A stretch of 57,262 bases of DNA from Burkholderiales bacterium. Its GTDB lineage: Bacteria > Pseudomonadota > Gammaproteobacteria > Burkholderiales > SG8-41. Where the stretch lies: NCBI GenBank assembly GCA_036262035.1, contig DATAJS010000012.1, positions 1 through 57,262 on the forward strand, read 5' to 3'. How positions within the stretch are numbered: the first letter of the stretch is position 1; each line of letters opens with the position of its first letter. The notes under the pieces were generated by a model, which had not been told where the DNA came from, did no database searches, and saw nothing but the letters and a program-made list of their open reading frames with translations. Below, one piece after another: positions 33,365 to 42,319 of this stretch. Both the position numbers and the translations under genes were made by a program.

Positions 33365-33401
33365 CTTATGTCGCGCGGTGCCGTTTGCCGCGCGACATAA
33401 G
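33365..33401. terminator. Perfect 14-bp hairpin between Bug genes
   Basis: CTTATGTCGCGCGG (33365-33378) is exactly complementary to CCGCGCGACATAAG (33388-33401) around a 9-base loop. No T-run follows, so it may be a factor-assisted terminator, an mRNA-stability hairpin or a protein-binding palindrome separating Bug genes 4 and 5. Confidence 0.6.
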
Positions 33402-33442
33402 CTGCACCCGTTGCTGATCATCAGACTCCGAGGAGACGCGAG

Positions 33443-34411
33443 ATGAAAGATCGAGCCGTTGCCGTTGCACTGACCGCATTCGTCGCAGCCTTCAACCCTT
33501 TAACGGCCGCCGCGCAGCAGCCGGACAAGCCGGTGCGTATCTTGGTGCCTTTCGCGCCGGGCGGCGGCACCGACATCCAGGCGCGGGTGCTCTCGACCGC
33601 GTTCAACAAGAGCACCGGCCTCAACTACGTCGTCGACAACCGCACCGGCGCCGGCGGCCTGATCGCCGCGCAGCTCGTCGTGGATTCCCCGCCGGACGGC
33701 AACACGATACTCTTCACCTCGGGCAGCATATCCGTCGTCGTCACGCTCTACGCCAAACGCATGACCTTCGATCTCGAACGCGACCTGATGCCGATCAGCT
33801 GGATCTCGTCGACACCGCTGGTGCTGACGGTGCATCCGAGCGTGCCTGCGAAGTCGGTCAAGGAGCTCGTCGCGCTCGCGAAGCAGCGCCCCGGCGTCTT
33901 CAACGTCGCGGGCAACACCGCGGGCAGCACCAGTCACCTGACCGCCGAGATGCTCAACCAGGTCGCGGGCCTGAAGACCACGGTGCTCAACTATCGCGGC
34001 GGCGGACCGGCGGTGCTGGCGCTCGTCTCGGGCGAGGCCGACTACATCTTCGCGACCGCACCGTCGATCATGCCGTTCCTCAAGCAGGGCCGCGCGCGGG
34101 CGCTCGCGGTGACGACGCCCAAGCGCTCGTCCGCGCTGCCCGACCTGCCGACGATGAACTCGATCTATCCGGGCTTCGAGTCGGACAACTGGTACGCCAT
34201 GTTCTTCCCGAAAGGAACGCCCAAGGCTACCGTCGACAAGATGAACGCCGAGATCCGCAAGGCGCTCCAGACGCAGGAAGTCAAAACGTTCATGCCGCGC
34301 GAAGCGCTCGACCCGGTCGGCAGCAGCCCCGAAGAGCTGGCGGCGCTGCTGAAGCGCGAGATTCCGAAGTACGCGAAAGTGATCAAGTTCGCCCACGTGC
34401 GACTCGATTAG
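33443..34411 (+). CDS. Bug/TctC-family periplasmic receptor (5 of 9)
   Basis: The 322-residue protein has a signal peptide (M-K-D-R-A-V-A-V-A-L-T-A-F, ending A-A-A-Q-Q) and the family motifs D-K-P-V-R-I-L-V-P-F, N-R-T-G-A-G-G-L and V-H-P-S-V-P-A-K-S-V-K-E-L. The motif normally V-P-Y-K-G is changed to L-N-Y-R-G-G-G-P-A. It is less like its two upstream neighbours than they are like each other, so it is an older member of the cluster. GAGGAG lies before the ATG. Confidence 0.93.
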   Translation: MKDRAVAVALTAFVAAFNPLTAAAQQPDKPVRILVPFAPGGGTDIQARVLSTAFNKSTGLNYVVDNRTGAGGLIAAQLVVDSPPDGNTILFTSGSISVVVTLYAKRMTFDLERDLMPISWISSTPLVLTVHPSVPAKSVKELVALAKQRPGVFNVAGNTAGSTSHLTAEMLNQVAGLKTTVLNYRGGGPAVLALVSGEADYIFATAPSIMPFLKQGRARALAVTTPKRSSALPDLPTMNSIYPGFESDNWYAMFFPKGTPKATVDKMNAEIRKALQTQEVKTFMPREALDPVGSSPEELAALLKREIPKYAKVIKFAHVRLD

Positions 34412-34459
34412 CAGTGCCGCGCCATCCGGCGTGCGTCCAACAACAGGAGGAGTAACTCG

Positions 34460-35428
34460 GTGAAGGCTCGCATCACACGCTGCATCCTGATCTCGGCTCT
34501 TTTCATCTTCACGGGCGCCGCCGCCGCCGCGGATTACCCGTCCAAGCCCGGACGGCTGATACTGCCGTTCGGCGCGGGCGGGTCGACCGACGTCATCGGG
34601 CGCATCTTCGCGCAGGCGTTCAGCGAAGCGTGGGGGCAGACGCTCGTCGTCGACAACCGCGCAGGCGCCGCCGGCATCCTCGGCACCGACATCGCGGCGC
34701 ACTCCCCGCCGGACGGCTACACGATCCTCACCTACGGCATCAACCAGGCGATCACGCCGTGGCTCCACAAGAAGCTGCCGTACGACCACCTGCGCGACTT
34801 CACCCCGATCTCGCTCTACGCGACGATGCCCAACATCCTGTGCGTCACGAACTCGCTGCCGGCCAAGAACGTGGCGGAGTTCATCAAGCTCATGAAGGCG
34901 AGCCCGGGCAAGTACAAGTTCGCCTCATCGGGTGTCGGCGCGTCGCCGCATCTGACGATGGAGTACCTCAAGTCGGCCGCCGGCATCGACTTGATCCACG
35001 TGCCTTACAAGAACTCTTCGCAGGGTTATGCCGACACCATCAGCGGCGAGATCCAGGCGTTCTTCTTCAACCTGCCCGGACCGCTGCCGCACGTGAAGGC
35101 CGGACGCCTGCGCGCGCTCGCGGTGACTTCGGCCAAGCGCGCACCGCAGGTGCCCGACCTGCCGACGATGATGGAAGCCGGCGTTCCCGGTTTCGAAGTG
35201 ACCGTGTGGCAGGGTTACGCCGTCACCAAAGCCACGCCGAAGCCGTTCGTGCAGAAGATCCACGCCGCGATGATGAAAGCGCTCGCGGTGCCGGAAGTGC
35301 AGAAGAAGTTCTTCGACGCCGGCGTCGCCGCGGCGCCGCAACAGCCCGCCGAATTCGTCAGGTTCATCGAGATGGAAACGGCGAAGTGGAAGAAGGTCGT
35401 TGCGGCCTCGGGCGCGAAGATCGAGTAA
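34460..35428 (+). CDS. Bug/TctC-family periplasmic receptor (6 of 9)
   Basis: The 322-residue product begins with GTG after AGGAGGAG and a signal peptide ending A-A-A-A-A-D. Family motifs are Y-P-S-K-P-G-R-L-I-L-P-F, D-N-R-A-G-A-A-G-I, P-D-G-Y-T and H-V-P-Y-K-N-S-S-Q-G; the last replaces the usual K-G-x-x-P-A, which may alter the ligand pocket. The aminotransferase gene follows in 65 bp, so the ligand might be an amino-acid-related compound. Confidence 0.92.
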   Translation: MKARITRCILISALFIFTGAAAAADYPSKPGRLILPFGAGGSTDVIGRIFAQAFSEAWGQTLVVDNRAGAAGILGTDIAAHSPPDGYTILTYGINQAITPWLHKKLPYDHLRDFTPISLYATMPNILCVTNSLPAKNVAEFIKLMKASPGKYKFASSGVGASPHLTMEYLKSAAGIDLIHVPYKNSSQGYADTISGEIQAFFFNLPGPLPHVKAGRLRALAVTSAKRAPQVPDLPTMMEAGVPGFEVTVWQGYAVTKATPKPFVQKIHAAMMKALAVPEVQKKFFDAGVAAAPQQPAEFVRFIEMETAKWKKVVAASGAKIE

Positions 35429-35493
35429 TACGCCGGCACGTGCAAGAATAAGGACGCCGCTCGCCACGAAGCGGCGCACCCGAAAGGAAGGCG

Positions 35494-36702
35494 ATGGACT
35501 CCGCACGTTTCGATTTCGCGCCGCTGCTGCCGGCGGGATTACCCCCCGCCGCCGCGCGCTGGACCGGCCGCGTCAAGTTCGATTTCACCGGCGGCAACAA
35601 CGATCCCGACCGCCTGCCGCTCGAAGGCTTGATCGACGCGGCGAACGCGGTGCTGAAGCGCGAGGGCCGCACGCTCTCGACCTACGGCCTGAACAGCGGG
35701 CCGCAGGGTTACCGGCCGCTGCGCGAATTCCTCACGGGCAAGCTCAAGGCCGACGCCGCGATCGATTGCGTGCCCGAGGACATCCTCATCACGTCCGGCT
35801 CGCTGCAGGCGCTCGATCTGGTCAACGCGACGCTGCTCGAAAAAGGCGACACGGTCCTCATCGAGGAAGACTGCTACCAGGGCTCGATCAACCGCCTGCT
35901 GCGCCTCGGCGTCACGCCGATCGGCATCCCCCTCGACCAGCACGGCATGCGCATGGATGCGCTCGCCAGCGCGCTCGAGGACCTGAAGAGCAAAGGCGCG
36001 AAGCCGAAGTACATCTACACCATACCGACCGTGCAGAACCCGACCGCGACCATCCTGCCGGTCGAGCGCCGCCAGGAGATGCTGCGCCTCGCGCAAGCGC
36101 ACGGCGTGCCGATCTTCGAGGACGACTGCTACGCCGACCTGGTGTGGTCGGGACAGCGCCCGCCCGCGATCTACGCGATGAGCGATCGCGGCGGCGTCAT
36201 CTACATCGGCTCGTTCTCGAAGTCGATCGCCCCGGCGCTGCGCGTGGGTTACATCGTCGCGCCGTGGGACGTGATGAAGCACACCCTCGCGCTCAAGACC
36301 GACGGGGGCTCGGGCGCGCTGGAGCAGATGGTGCTCGGGGAGTATTGCGCGAGGAACTTCGCGAAGCACGTCCCCGAGCTGCGCCGCGGCCTGCGCGCGA
36401 AGCTCGAGACGCTGATGGAGTCGCTGCGCGAGCACTTCGGCGACGCCGCCGAGTTCTCCGATGCCCAGGGCGGCATCTTCCTGTGGGTGAAGCTCCCCGA
36501 CGGCGTCGACGCGATGAAGCTCTACGAACACGCGCTGGCCGCGGGCGTGGCGATCAATCCCGGGCCACAGTGGTCGGTCAACAAGGCGCACGCGGCGAGC
36601 CGGCTGCGGCTATGTTTCGCGAGCCCCTCGCACGAGGAGATCCATCAGGGCGTCGCGAAGCTCGCCGAAGTGTGCCGGCGCGAGTTCGGCGTGAACGCCT
36701 AG
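35494..36702 (+). CDS. PLP-dependent class I/II aminotransferase
   Basis: The 402-residue protein has fold-type I aminotransferase motifs: Y-G-L-N-S-G-P-Q-G-Y-R-P-L-R near residue 65, I-T-S-G-S-L-Q-A-L-D, P-T-V-Q-N-P-T-A, F-E-D-D-C-Y and the PLP-Lys motif S-F-S-K-S-I-A-P-A-L-R-V-G-Y (Lys about 245). This pattern is that of the LysN/2-aminoadipate and MocR-like group, with broad use of 2-amino acids. It has no DNA-binding domain. Its position after four Bug receptors suggests a catabolic role on an imported amino compound. Confidence 0.92.
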   Translation: MDSARFDFAPLLPAGLPPAAARWTGRVKFDFTGGNNDPDRLPLEGLIDAANAVLKREGRTLSTYGLNSGPQGYRPLREFLTGKLKADAAIDCVPEDILITSGSLQALDLVNATLLEKGDTVLIEEDCYQGSINRLLRLGVTPIGIPLDQHGMRMDALASALEDLKSKGAKPKYIYTIPTVQNPTATILPVERRQEMLRLAQAHGVPIFEDDCYADLVWSGQRPPAIYAMSDRGGVIYIGSFSKSIAPALRVGYIVAPWDVMKHTLALKTDGGSGALEQMVLGEYCARNFAKHVPELRRGLRAKLETLMESLREHFGDAAEFSDAQGGIFLWVKLPDGVDAMKLYEHALAAGVAINPGPQWSVNKAHAASRLRLCFASPSHEEIHQGVAKLAEVCRREFGVNA

Positions 36703-38006
36703 CGCCACGCCAGCGCGGCGTGCACGTCGCCGCGCTTCGACTCCGCGCGGCGCGGTGCGCTCGGCATGACCGGGGCCTTGTACAGCGTGACGATCGCCCG
36801 TTCGATCTCGTGGCGCAGCGCCATGACCGGCGCGATCGGCAACTGCGTGCAGAACCGCGCGTGCTCCAGCGTGTCGGTGTCCAGGGGATCGGCGATCGCG
36901 ACGTAGAGCTGCGCGTCCATCCAGCACAGCGGCAGCATCCGGTATTGCCGGGCCGAGCGCTCGGGCATGAAGTCCAGCATCGAGCGGTCGACCTGGAACC
37001 TGTCGAGGTCGACAATCGGGATGCCGAGCTGCTCGCAGACGACCTGTCTCAGGTGCGCCTCCGACACGAAGCCGAGCGCGGTCAGCACCTGCCCGAGGTG
37101 CAGGCTCGAGCGCGCGCGCTGCACGTGCAGGGCACGATCGAGCTGTTCCCGGGAGAGGAGTCGCAGCTCCACCAGTCGTGCACCGAGCTTGCTCATCGCG
37201 GCGTCGCGCATGCGTGACACGCGCGCGCGCAGCTGCTCGGGCGAGGCCGCTCTCTCGACCACCGCCGGCTGCAGCACGGGGCGGTGCGCGGCGTGCATGC
37301 GGCTCTGCACCGGGCGCGCGCCTGAAGCGTAGGCTCCGCGGTTCTGGTTGGCGTGCGGCGGCGCCGCGCGCGGCGGCTGTGGATCGCGAGCGGCTTCGGC
37401 ATCGCGCGGCGCGAGCGCCGGCGCGGGGCGCGATGCCGCGCCGCGCGTGCGGCCGTAGGCGATCGCGCCGTAGTAGTACAGATTGCCGATGGCTTCAAAC
37501 ACCTGCTGGCGCAGCGCCATCACCGGCATCACGGTCATGCGCGCACAGAAGCGCGCGGCCTCCAGCGCCTGGAGGTCGAGCGGGTCGGACATCGCGACGA
37601 ACAGCCGCCCGTCGATGCGGCACAGCGGAAGCATGCCGTGACGCCTGGCGCATTGCTCGGGCAGCAGGGGAAGGACCGCATTGCGGTCGATCGGAAAGCT
37701 CTCGAGATCGACGAGGGGGATGCCGAGTTGCTCGCAGACCACCTGCGCAAGGTGAGCCTCGGACACGAAACCCAGATCGACGAGCAGGTGCCCGAGCCGC
37801 ACGCCGGACACCGCCGATTGAAGCTGCAAGGCATGCTCGAGCTGTTCGGGCGTGATCAGCTCGAGCTCGACCAGCCGCGCGCCGAGCTTGCGGATCGCCG
37901 CCGCGTTGATGCTGTGCACGCGCTCGCGCAATTCGTCGGGCGAGCCCACCGCGTCGACGACCACCGAGCGCAAAGCGCGATATCGATTGAGCTGTGCCTG
38001 GGGCAT
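36699..38006 (-). CDS. Tandem MshEN-domain protein without ATPase (putative c-di-GMP binder)
   Basis: The 435-residue protein consists of two copies of the MshEN (type II secretion ATPase N-terminal) domain. Copy 1 (about 40-180) has K-L-G-A-R-L-V-E-L-E-L-I-T, then R-L-G-H-L-L-V-D-L-G-F-V-S-E-A-H-L. Copy 2 (about 275-425) has K-L-G-A-R-L-V-E-L-R-L-L-S and H-L-G-Q-V-L-T-A-L-G-F-V-S-E-A-H-L. The paired R/K-L-G-x-x-L motifs are those that bind cyclic di-GMP in MshE. A Pro/Arg/Ala-rich linker joins the copies, and no Walker motifs are present. The start at 38006 has AGGAGAAG. Its tail overlaps the aminotransferase end by 4 bp, convergently. Confidence 0.85.
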   Translation of the reverse strand: MPQAQLNRYRALRSVVVDAVGSPDELRERVHSINAAAIRKLGARLVELELITPEQLEHALQLQSAVSGVRLGHLLVDLGFVSEAHLAQVVCEQLGIPLVDLESFPIDRNAVLPLLPEQCARRHGMLPLCRIDGRLFVAMSDPLDLQALEAARFCARMTVMPVMALRQQVFEAIGNLYYYGAIAYGRTRGAASRPAPALAPRDAEAARDPQPPRAAPPHANQNRGAYASGARPVQSRMHAAHRPVLQPAVVERAASPEQLRARVSRMRDAAMSKLGARLVELRLLSREQLDRALHVQRARSSLHLGQVLTALGFVSEAHLRQVVCEQLGIPIVDLDRFQVDRSMLDFMPERSARQYRMLPLCWMDAQLYVAIADPLDTDTLEHARFCTQLPIAPVMALRHEIERAIVTLYKAPVMPSAPRRAESKRGDVHAALAWR

Positions 38007-38196
38007 GTCTTCTCCTCTCTTATTATCTGTCGCTGCCGTACGAGGCGCATGATCGGTTTTACTACACAGTAACCATAAGATGTCAAGCAGTCCGCATTCC
38101 GGACCGTGGTCTCTGCGGACGCGCGCGAGTAAGCTTGATGGTCCGCTACGAAAACCACGGCGGGGTAAACCCCGCCCAACGATGGGAGAACCGCAC

Positions 38197-39909
38197 ATGT
38201 ACGATCTCGTGATCCGTAACGGCACCGTCGTCGATGGAACGGGCTTACCGTCGTATCGCGCCGACGTCGCGGTGAAGGACGGCCGCATCGCCTCGATCGG
38301 CCGCATCCGCGAAAAAGGCAAGGAGGAGATCGACGCCACGGGCCATGTGGTCACGCCGGGCTTCATCGACGGCCACACCCACATGGACGCGCAGGTCTTC
38401 TGGGATCCCATCGGAAGCTGCTCGTGCTGGCACGGCGTGACGACGACCGTCATGGGCAACTGCGGGTTCAGCCTCGCGCCCGGCTCCGCCGAGCAGAGCG
38501 ACATGGTCCTCTCCAACATCATCCGCGCCGAGGACATCTCGCCCGAGGCGATCGGCGCCGCGGTGAAGTGGAGCTGGACGACGTTCCGCGAATACATGGA
38601 CGTCGTCGACAAGCTGCCCAAGGCGATCAACTACGCCGCGCAGATCGGGCACTCGGCGCTGCGCACCTACGTCATGGGCGAGCGCGCGTTCTCGCAAGCC
38701 GCGACGCACGACGACCTCGGCGCGATGGAAGCCGAGCTGCTCGACGCGATGGATGCTGGCGCGATCGGCTTCACGAGCTCGCTCTCTACGGGACATCGGC
38801 TCCCCGATCCCGACGGCCGCCCGGTGGCGTCCAACCACGGCACGTGGGAAGAGCTCTCGCAGCTCGTATGCGCGGTCGGCACGACCGGACGCGGCATCTT
38901 CGAGTACGCGCGCGAGCGCGAGTCGCGCTCGAAGGATCCCGCGGTGCGCAAGCAGTACAACGACCGTCTGCGCGATCTCGCGGTGAAGAGCGGCGTGCCG
39001 ATCACCTTCGGCATTCCCGCCGGCAGCCCCGGCACGCGGGACGCCCTGAATCTCCTCGACGACACCGCCAGGGCCGGCGGACGCATGTTCGGCCAGACCC
39101 ACACGCGCGGCATCTCGCACATGCTGTCGTTCAAGGGACGGCTGCAGTTCGACGACTTCGAGGAGTGGGCGAAGATCCGCGAGCTGTCCATCGAAGAGCA
39201 GCGCAAGGCGTTCAAGGATCCGGAGACGCGCAAGCGCCTCATCGAAGCGACCCGGAGCGGCAAGTACCGCACCGGCGGCGGCGAGCCTCGCGCGCCGCAG
39301 TACGACAACATGTACGTCTTCAAGAGCGCGGTGTCCAGGAACCCGACCGTCGCGGATCTTGCAAAGCAAAGCGGCAAGGACCCGGTCGAGGTGATGATGG
39401 ACCTCGCGCTCGAGTCCGACTTCAACCAGCTCTTCATGCAGTTCGACGAAGCGACGGTGCCCAAGAACGACACCGAGGCGCTGGCGACGCTCAAGCACCC
39501 GCGCACCGTGATGACCTTCTCCGATTCGGGCGCGCACGTCTCGCTCATCATGGATTCGTCGATCCACACGCACCTGCTCGCCTACTGGGTGCGCGAGCGC
39601 GGCGAGTTCACGCTCGAGGAAGGCGTGAAGATGATCACGCTGACACCCGCGGTCGCGTGGGGCTTCAAGGACCGCGGTCTGGTGCGCCAGGGCGCGATCG
39701 CCGATCTCAACGTCTTCGATCCGGCGACCATCGCGCCCGAGATCCCGACGATCGAGCACGACCTGCCGACCGGCGCGCGCCGTCTCAAGCAGAAGTCCAA
39801 AGGCATCAGGGCGACGGTGATCGCCGGCAAGATCGCGTTCAGGGACGGCGAGCATACCGGCTCGCTCCAGGGCAAGCTCCTGAGATCCACCGCCGCCGGC
39901 GTGCAGTAA
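38197..39909 (+). CDS. N-acyl-D-amino-acid deacylase-type amidohydrolase
   Basis: The 570-residue protein is a metal-dependent amidohydrolase of the D-aminoacylase group. It has D-L-V-I-R-N-G-T-V-V-D-G-T-G at the N-terminus, the metal ligands in F-I-D-G-H-T-H-M-D, the G-N-C-G-F-S loop with the metal Cys and the final S-D-S-G-A-H Asp. It probably frees an amino acid from an N-acyl or cyclic imide compound. ATG at 38197 has GGGAGAA; ATG at 38182 overlaps that site. It is the first of a plus-strand series and shares a divergent region with the MshEN gene. Confidence 0.92.
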   Translation: MYDLVIRNGTVVDGTGLPSYRADVAVKDGRIASIGRIREKGKEEIDATGHVVTPGFIDGHTHMDAQVFWDPIGSCSCWHGVTTTVMGNCGFSLAPGSAEQSDMVLSNIIRAEDISPEAIGAAVKWSWTTFREYMDVVDKLPKAINYAAQIGHSALRTYVMGERAFSQAATHDDLGAMEAELLDAMDAGAIGFTSSLSTGHRLPDPDGRPVASNHGTWEELSQLVCAVGTTGRGIFEYARERESRSKDPAVRKQYNDRLRDLAVKSGVPITFGIPAGSPGTRDALNLLDDTARAGGRMFGQTHTRGISHMLSFKGRLQFDDFEEWAKIRELSIEEQRKAFKDPETRKRLIEATRSGKYRTGGGEPRAPQYDNMYVFKSAVSRNPTVADLAKQSGKDPVEVMMDLALESDFNQLFMQFDEATVPKNDTEALATLKHPRTVMTFSDSGAHVSLIMDSSIHTHLLAYWVRERGEFTLEEGVKMITLTPAVAWGFKDRGLVRQGAIADLNVFDPATIAPEIPTIEHDLPTGARRLKQKSKGIRATVIAGKIAFRDGEHTGSLQGKLLRSTAAGVQ

Positions 39910-39912
39910 CAA

Positions 39913-39957
39913 ATTGGGGTCAGGTCCGAATTTCGGAAATCCGGACCTGACCCCAAT
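39913..39957. terminator. GGGGTCAGGTCC hairpin repeat
   Basis: ATTGGGGTCAGGTCCG (39913-39928) pairs exactly with CGGACCTGACCCCAAT (39942-39957), with a second small palindrome (ATTTCGGAAAT) in the loop. It lies 3 bp after the amidohydrolase stop and 8 bp before the next ATG. It may act as a terminator or mRNA-stabilising hairpin; there is no T-run. Confidence 0.75.
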
Positions 39958-39964
39958 AAACGCC

Positions 39965-40522
39965 ATGTGTCCGTGCTCGCGACGGGACGTGCTCAGGGCC
40001 GCGCTTGCGTTGAGTCTCGCGCCGTCTCTCGCGTCGGCACAGTCCGCCGATCCGCGTAACGCTAGCCCGCAACCCGGCGATCGCCTGGTTCATTCCACCG
40101 GACCGAACAAGGGCAAGCCCATAGCGTCCGGCGACCTTCCGCTCGGCGGGCCGCACATCACCGCATACGCGCAGCATCGCGACTCGAACGTTATCCGCGA
40201 CGGATCGCGTTTGAACGAAGTGCTGCTCCTGCGGCTCGATCCCCAGGACCTGAGCGCGGCCGCGCGCGCGAACGCGCCGGAAGGCTATCTCGCTTTCACC
40301 GCCATCTGCACCCACGGCGGCTGCAGCGACTGGGCGTGGGACAAGGACAGGAAGATGTTGAAGTGTCCGTGTCACGACTCGCAGTTCGACCCGAAGGACG
40401 ACGCGCGCGTGGTCGACGGCCCCGCGACGCGCCGGCTCCCGCGCTTGCCGGTGAAAGTCGAGAATGACGCGCTGGTCGTCGCGGGAACGTTCGTGGGAAG
40501 GGTCGGCGCGGACTTAACCTAA
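39965..40522 (+). CDS. Tat-exported Rieske iron-sulfur protein
   Basis: The 185-residue protein has a twin-arginine leader (S-R-R-D-V-L-R-A-A-L-A-L) and the Rieske ligands C-T-H-G-G-C and C-P-C-H-D-S. Unlike the bc1 subunit it is encoded alone, with no cytochrome b or c1 gene nearby, so it may serve a dedicated periplasmic electron-transfer chain. The next gene is a PQQ-dependent dehydrogenase, a possible electron donor. ATG at 39965 directly follows the hairpin; the frame upstream would read through the repeat and is rejected. Confidence 0.9.
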   Translation: MCPCSRRDVLRAALALSLAPSLASAQSADPRNASPQPGDRLVHSTGPNKGKPIASGDLPLGGPHITAYAQHRDSNVIRDGSRLNEVLLLRLDPQDLSAAARANAPEGYLAFTAICTHGGCSDWAWDKDRKMLKCPCHDSQFDPKDDARVVDGPATRRLPRLPVKVENDALVVAGTFVGRVGADLT

Positions 40523-40527
40523 CTGCT

Positions 40528-40562
40528 CGGGGTCGGACCCCGGCTTCTTGGGGTCTGACCCC
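40528..40562. repeat. GGGGTC hairpin repeat pair
   Basis: CGGGGTCGGACCCCG and TGGGGTCTGACCCCG lie side by side between the Rieske and PQQ-dehydrogenase genes. Each is a short hairpin, and together they can form a longer one. It belongs to the same repeat family as 39913 and 44688. Confidence 0.7.
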
Positions 40563-40585
40563 GGTTCGATCCGGGGGGATCCGAC

Positions 40586-42301
40586 ATGCATCGCCACACC
40601 ATCGCAGCTTGCCTCGCTCTCTTCACCGGCATCGCCGCAGCACAAGCCGCAACGACATACTCGCCGGTCACCGAAGACCGCCTCCTCAAACCCGAGCCGC
40701 AGAACTGGCTGCACTACCGCGGCAACTTCGAAGGCTGGGGCTACAGCCCGCTCGAGCAGATCACCGCGCGCAACGTGCGCCGGCTCCAGCCGGTGTGGAC
40801 GCTCTCCACCGGCACGGTCGAAGGCCACCAGGCGCCGCCGTTCGTCAACAACGGCATGATGTTCGTCTCCACGCCCGGCAACCAGGTGCTGGCGCTGGAC
40901 GCGAAGACCGGCGACCTCATCTGGCGCTACAAGCGCGACCTTCCCGAAGACGTCGTGCAGTGGCATCCGACGAACCGCGGCGTCGCGCTGTACGAAGACA
41001 AGGTGTATCTCGCCACGCTCGACGCGTTCGTCGTCGCGCTCGACGCGAAGACCGGAAAAGTGCTGTGGGAGAGCCGCGTCGACGATTACAAGCGCGCTTA
41101 TTACTTCACGCTCGCGCCGCTCGTCGCCAAGGGCAAGGTGATGGTCGGCACCTCGGGCGGCGAGTTCGGCATCCGCGGTTACGTCGCGGCGCTCGACGCG
41201 CAGACCGGCAAGGAAGTCTGGCGCACCTACACGATCCCCGCGCCGGGCGAGCCCGGCGCCGACACGTGGAAGCGCGAAGACCAGTGGAAGACCGGCGGCG
41301 GCTCGGTGTGGATCACCGGCCACTACGATCCCAAGCTCAACCTCGCGTACTGGGGCACCGGCAATCCAGGCCCATGGATCGGCGACATGCGGCCCGGCGA
41401 CAGCCTGTACACCGCGTCGGTCATCGCGCTCGACGTCGACAACGGCAAGATGCGCGCGTATCACCAGTACACGCCGAACGAAAGCTGGGACTGGGACGAA
41501 GTCTCGACGCTGCTCCTCATCGAATACAAGCGCAACGGCCGCAGCATCAACGGTCTCGTGCACCCCGGCCGCAACGGCTATCTGTGGCTGCTGGAGCGCC
41601 AGCAGGATGCGATCCGCTTCGTCGACGCCAAGCCTTTCGTGAAGCAGGAAGTGTTCACCGCCATCGACCCGAAGACCGGACGCCCGAGCTGGGACGAATC
41701 GAAGAAGCCCGGCATGGGGCGCTCGGTCACCTTCTGTCCGTCGCACTGGGGCGGCAAGGACTGGCCGCCGGCGGCATGGAACCCCAAGACGCGGCTGCTC
41801 TACGTCCCCGCGCAGGAGAACCTCTGCGCGACCCTGAAAGGCGAGGACAAGCCGCCGACCTACGAGCCGGGCAAGCGCTTCGTCGGCACCGACGCCAACG
41901 CGACGCGCGTCTTCAGGCGCGAAGGCGCGAAGCACATCGGCGAGCTCCAGGCGTGGGACCTCGACACCGGGAAGAAGGTGTGGACCTTCGAGTACCCGCA
42001 CGTCAACTGGGGCCCGGTGCTCACCACCGGCGGCGGGCTCGTCTTCGCCGGCGGATCGAGCGACCGCATGTTCCGCGCCTTCGACGCCACCAACGGCAAG
42101 GTGCTGTGGGAGTTCAAGGCGAACTCGGGCATCACCGCCGTGCCGATTTCGTATATGGTCGACGGTGTGCAGTACATTGCGGTGCACGCGGGCTGGGGCG
42201 TCGACGCGCAGAAGATGATCACGCGCCTGGACCAGACCATGAAGACGAGCACCTTCGTCCCGCAGGGCGGGGTGATCTGGGTGTTCGCGGTTAAAGACTG
42301 A
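40586..42301 (+). CDS. PQQ-dependent alcohol dehydrogenase, lanthanide-type signature
   Basis: The 571-residue exported protein (signal peptide 1-20, A-A-A-Q-A) is an eight-bladed quinoprotein dehydrogenase with many tryptophan-docking repeats (A-L-D-A-K-T-G-K-V-L-W-E). The catalytic segment N-E-S-W-D-W-D-E-V has an Asp two residues after the catalytic Asp, the extra acid seen in lanthanide-dependent XoxF/PedH enzymes. The vicinal Cys-Cys pair that precedes the N-R-G motif in classical enzymes is missing (Q-W-H-P-T-N-R-G). No haem domain is fused. It oxidises an unknown alcohol in the periplasm; the Rieske protein upstream is a possible partner. Confidence 0.9.
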   Translation: MHRHTIAACLALFTGIAAAQAATTYSPVTEDRLLKPEPQNWLHYRGNFEGWGYSPLEQITARNVRRLQPVWTLSTGTVEGHQAPPFVNNGMMFVSTPGNQVLALDAKTGDLIWRYKRDLPEDVVQWHPTNRGVALYEDKVYLATLDAFVVALDAKTGKVLWESRVDDYKRAYYFTLAPLVAKGKVMVGTSGGEFGIRGYVAALDAQTGKEVWRTYTIPAPGEPGADTWKREDQWKTGGGSVWITGHYDPKLNLAYWGTGNPGPWIGDMRPGDSLYTASVIALDVDNGKMRAYHQYTPNESWDWDEVSTLLLIEYKRNGRSINGLVHPGRNGYLWLLERQQDAIRFVDAKPFVKQEVFTAIDPKTGRPSWDESKKPGMGRSVTFCPSHWGGKDWPPAAWNPKTRLLYVPAQENLCATLKGEDKPPTYEPGKRFVGTDANATRVFRREGAKHIGELQAWDLDTGKKVWTFEYPHVNWGPVLTTGGGLVFAGGSSDRMFRAFDATNGKVLWEFKANSGITAVPISYMVDGVQYIAVHAGWGVDAQKMITRLDQTMKTSTFVPQGGVIWVFAVKD

Positions 42302-42319
42302 AAACCGAAGGAAGAGGAC

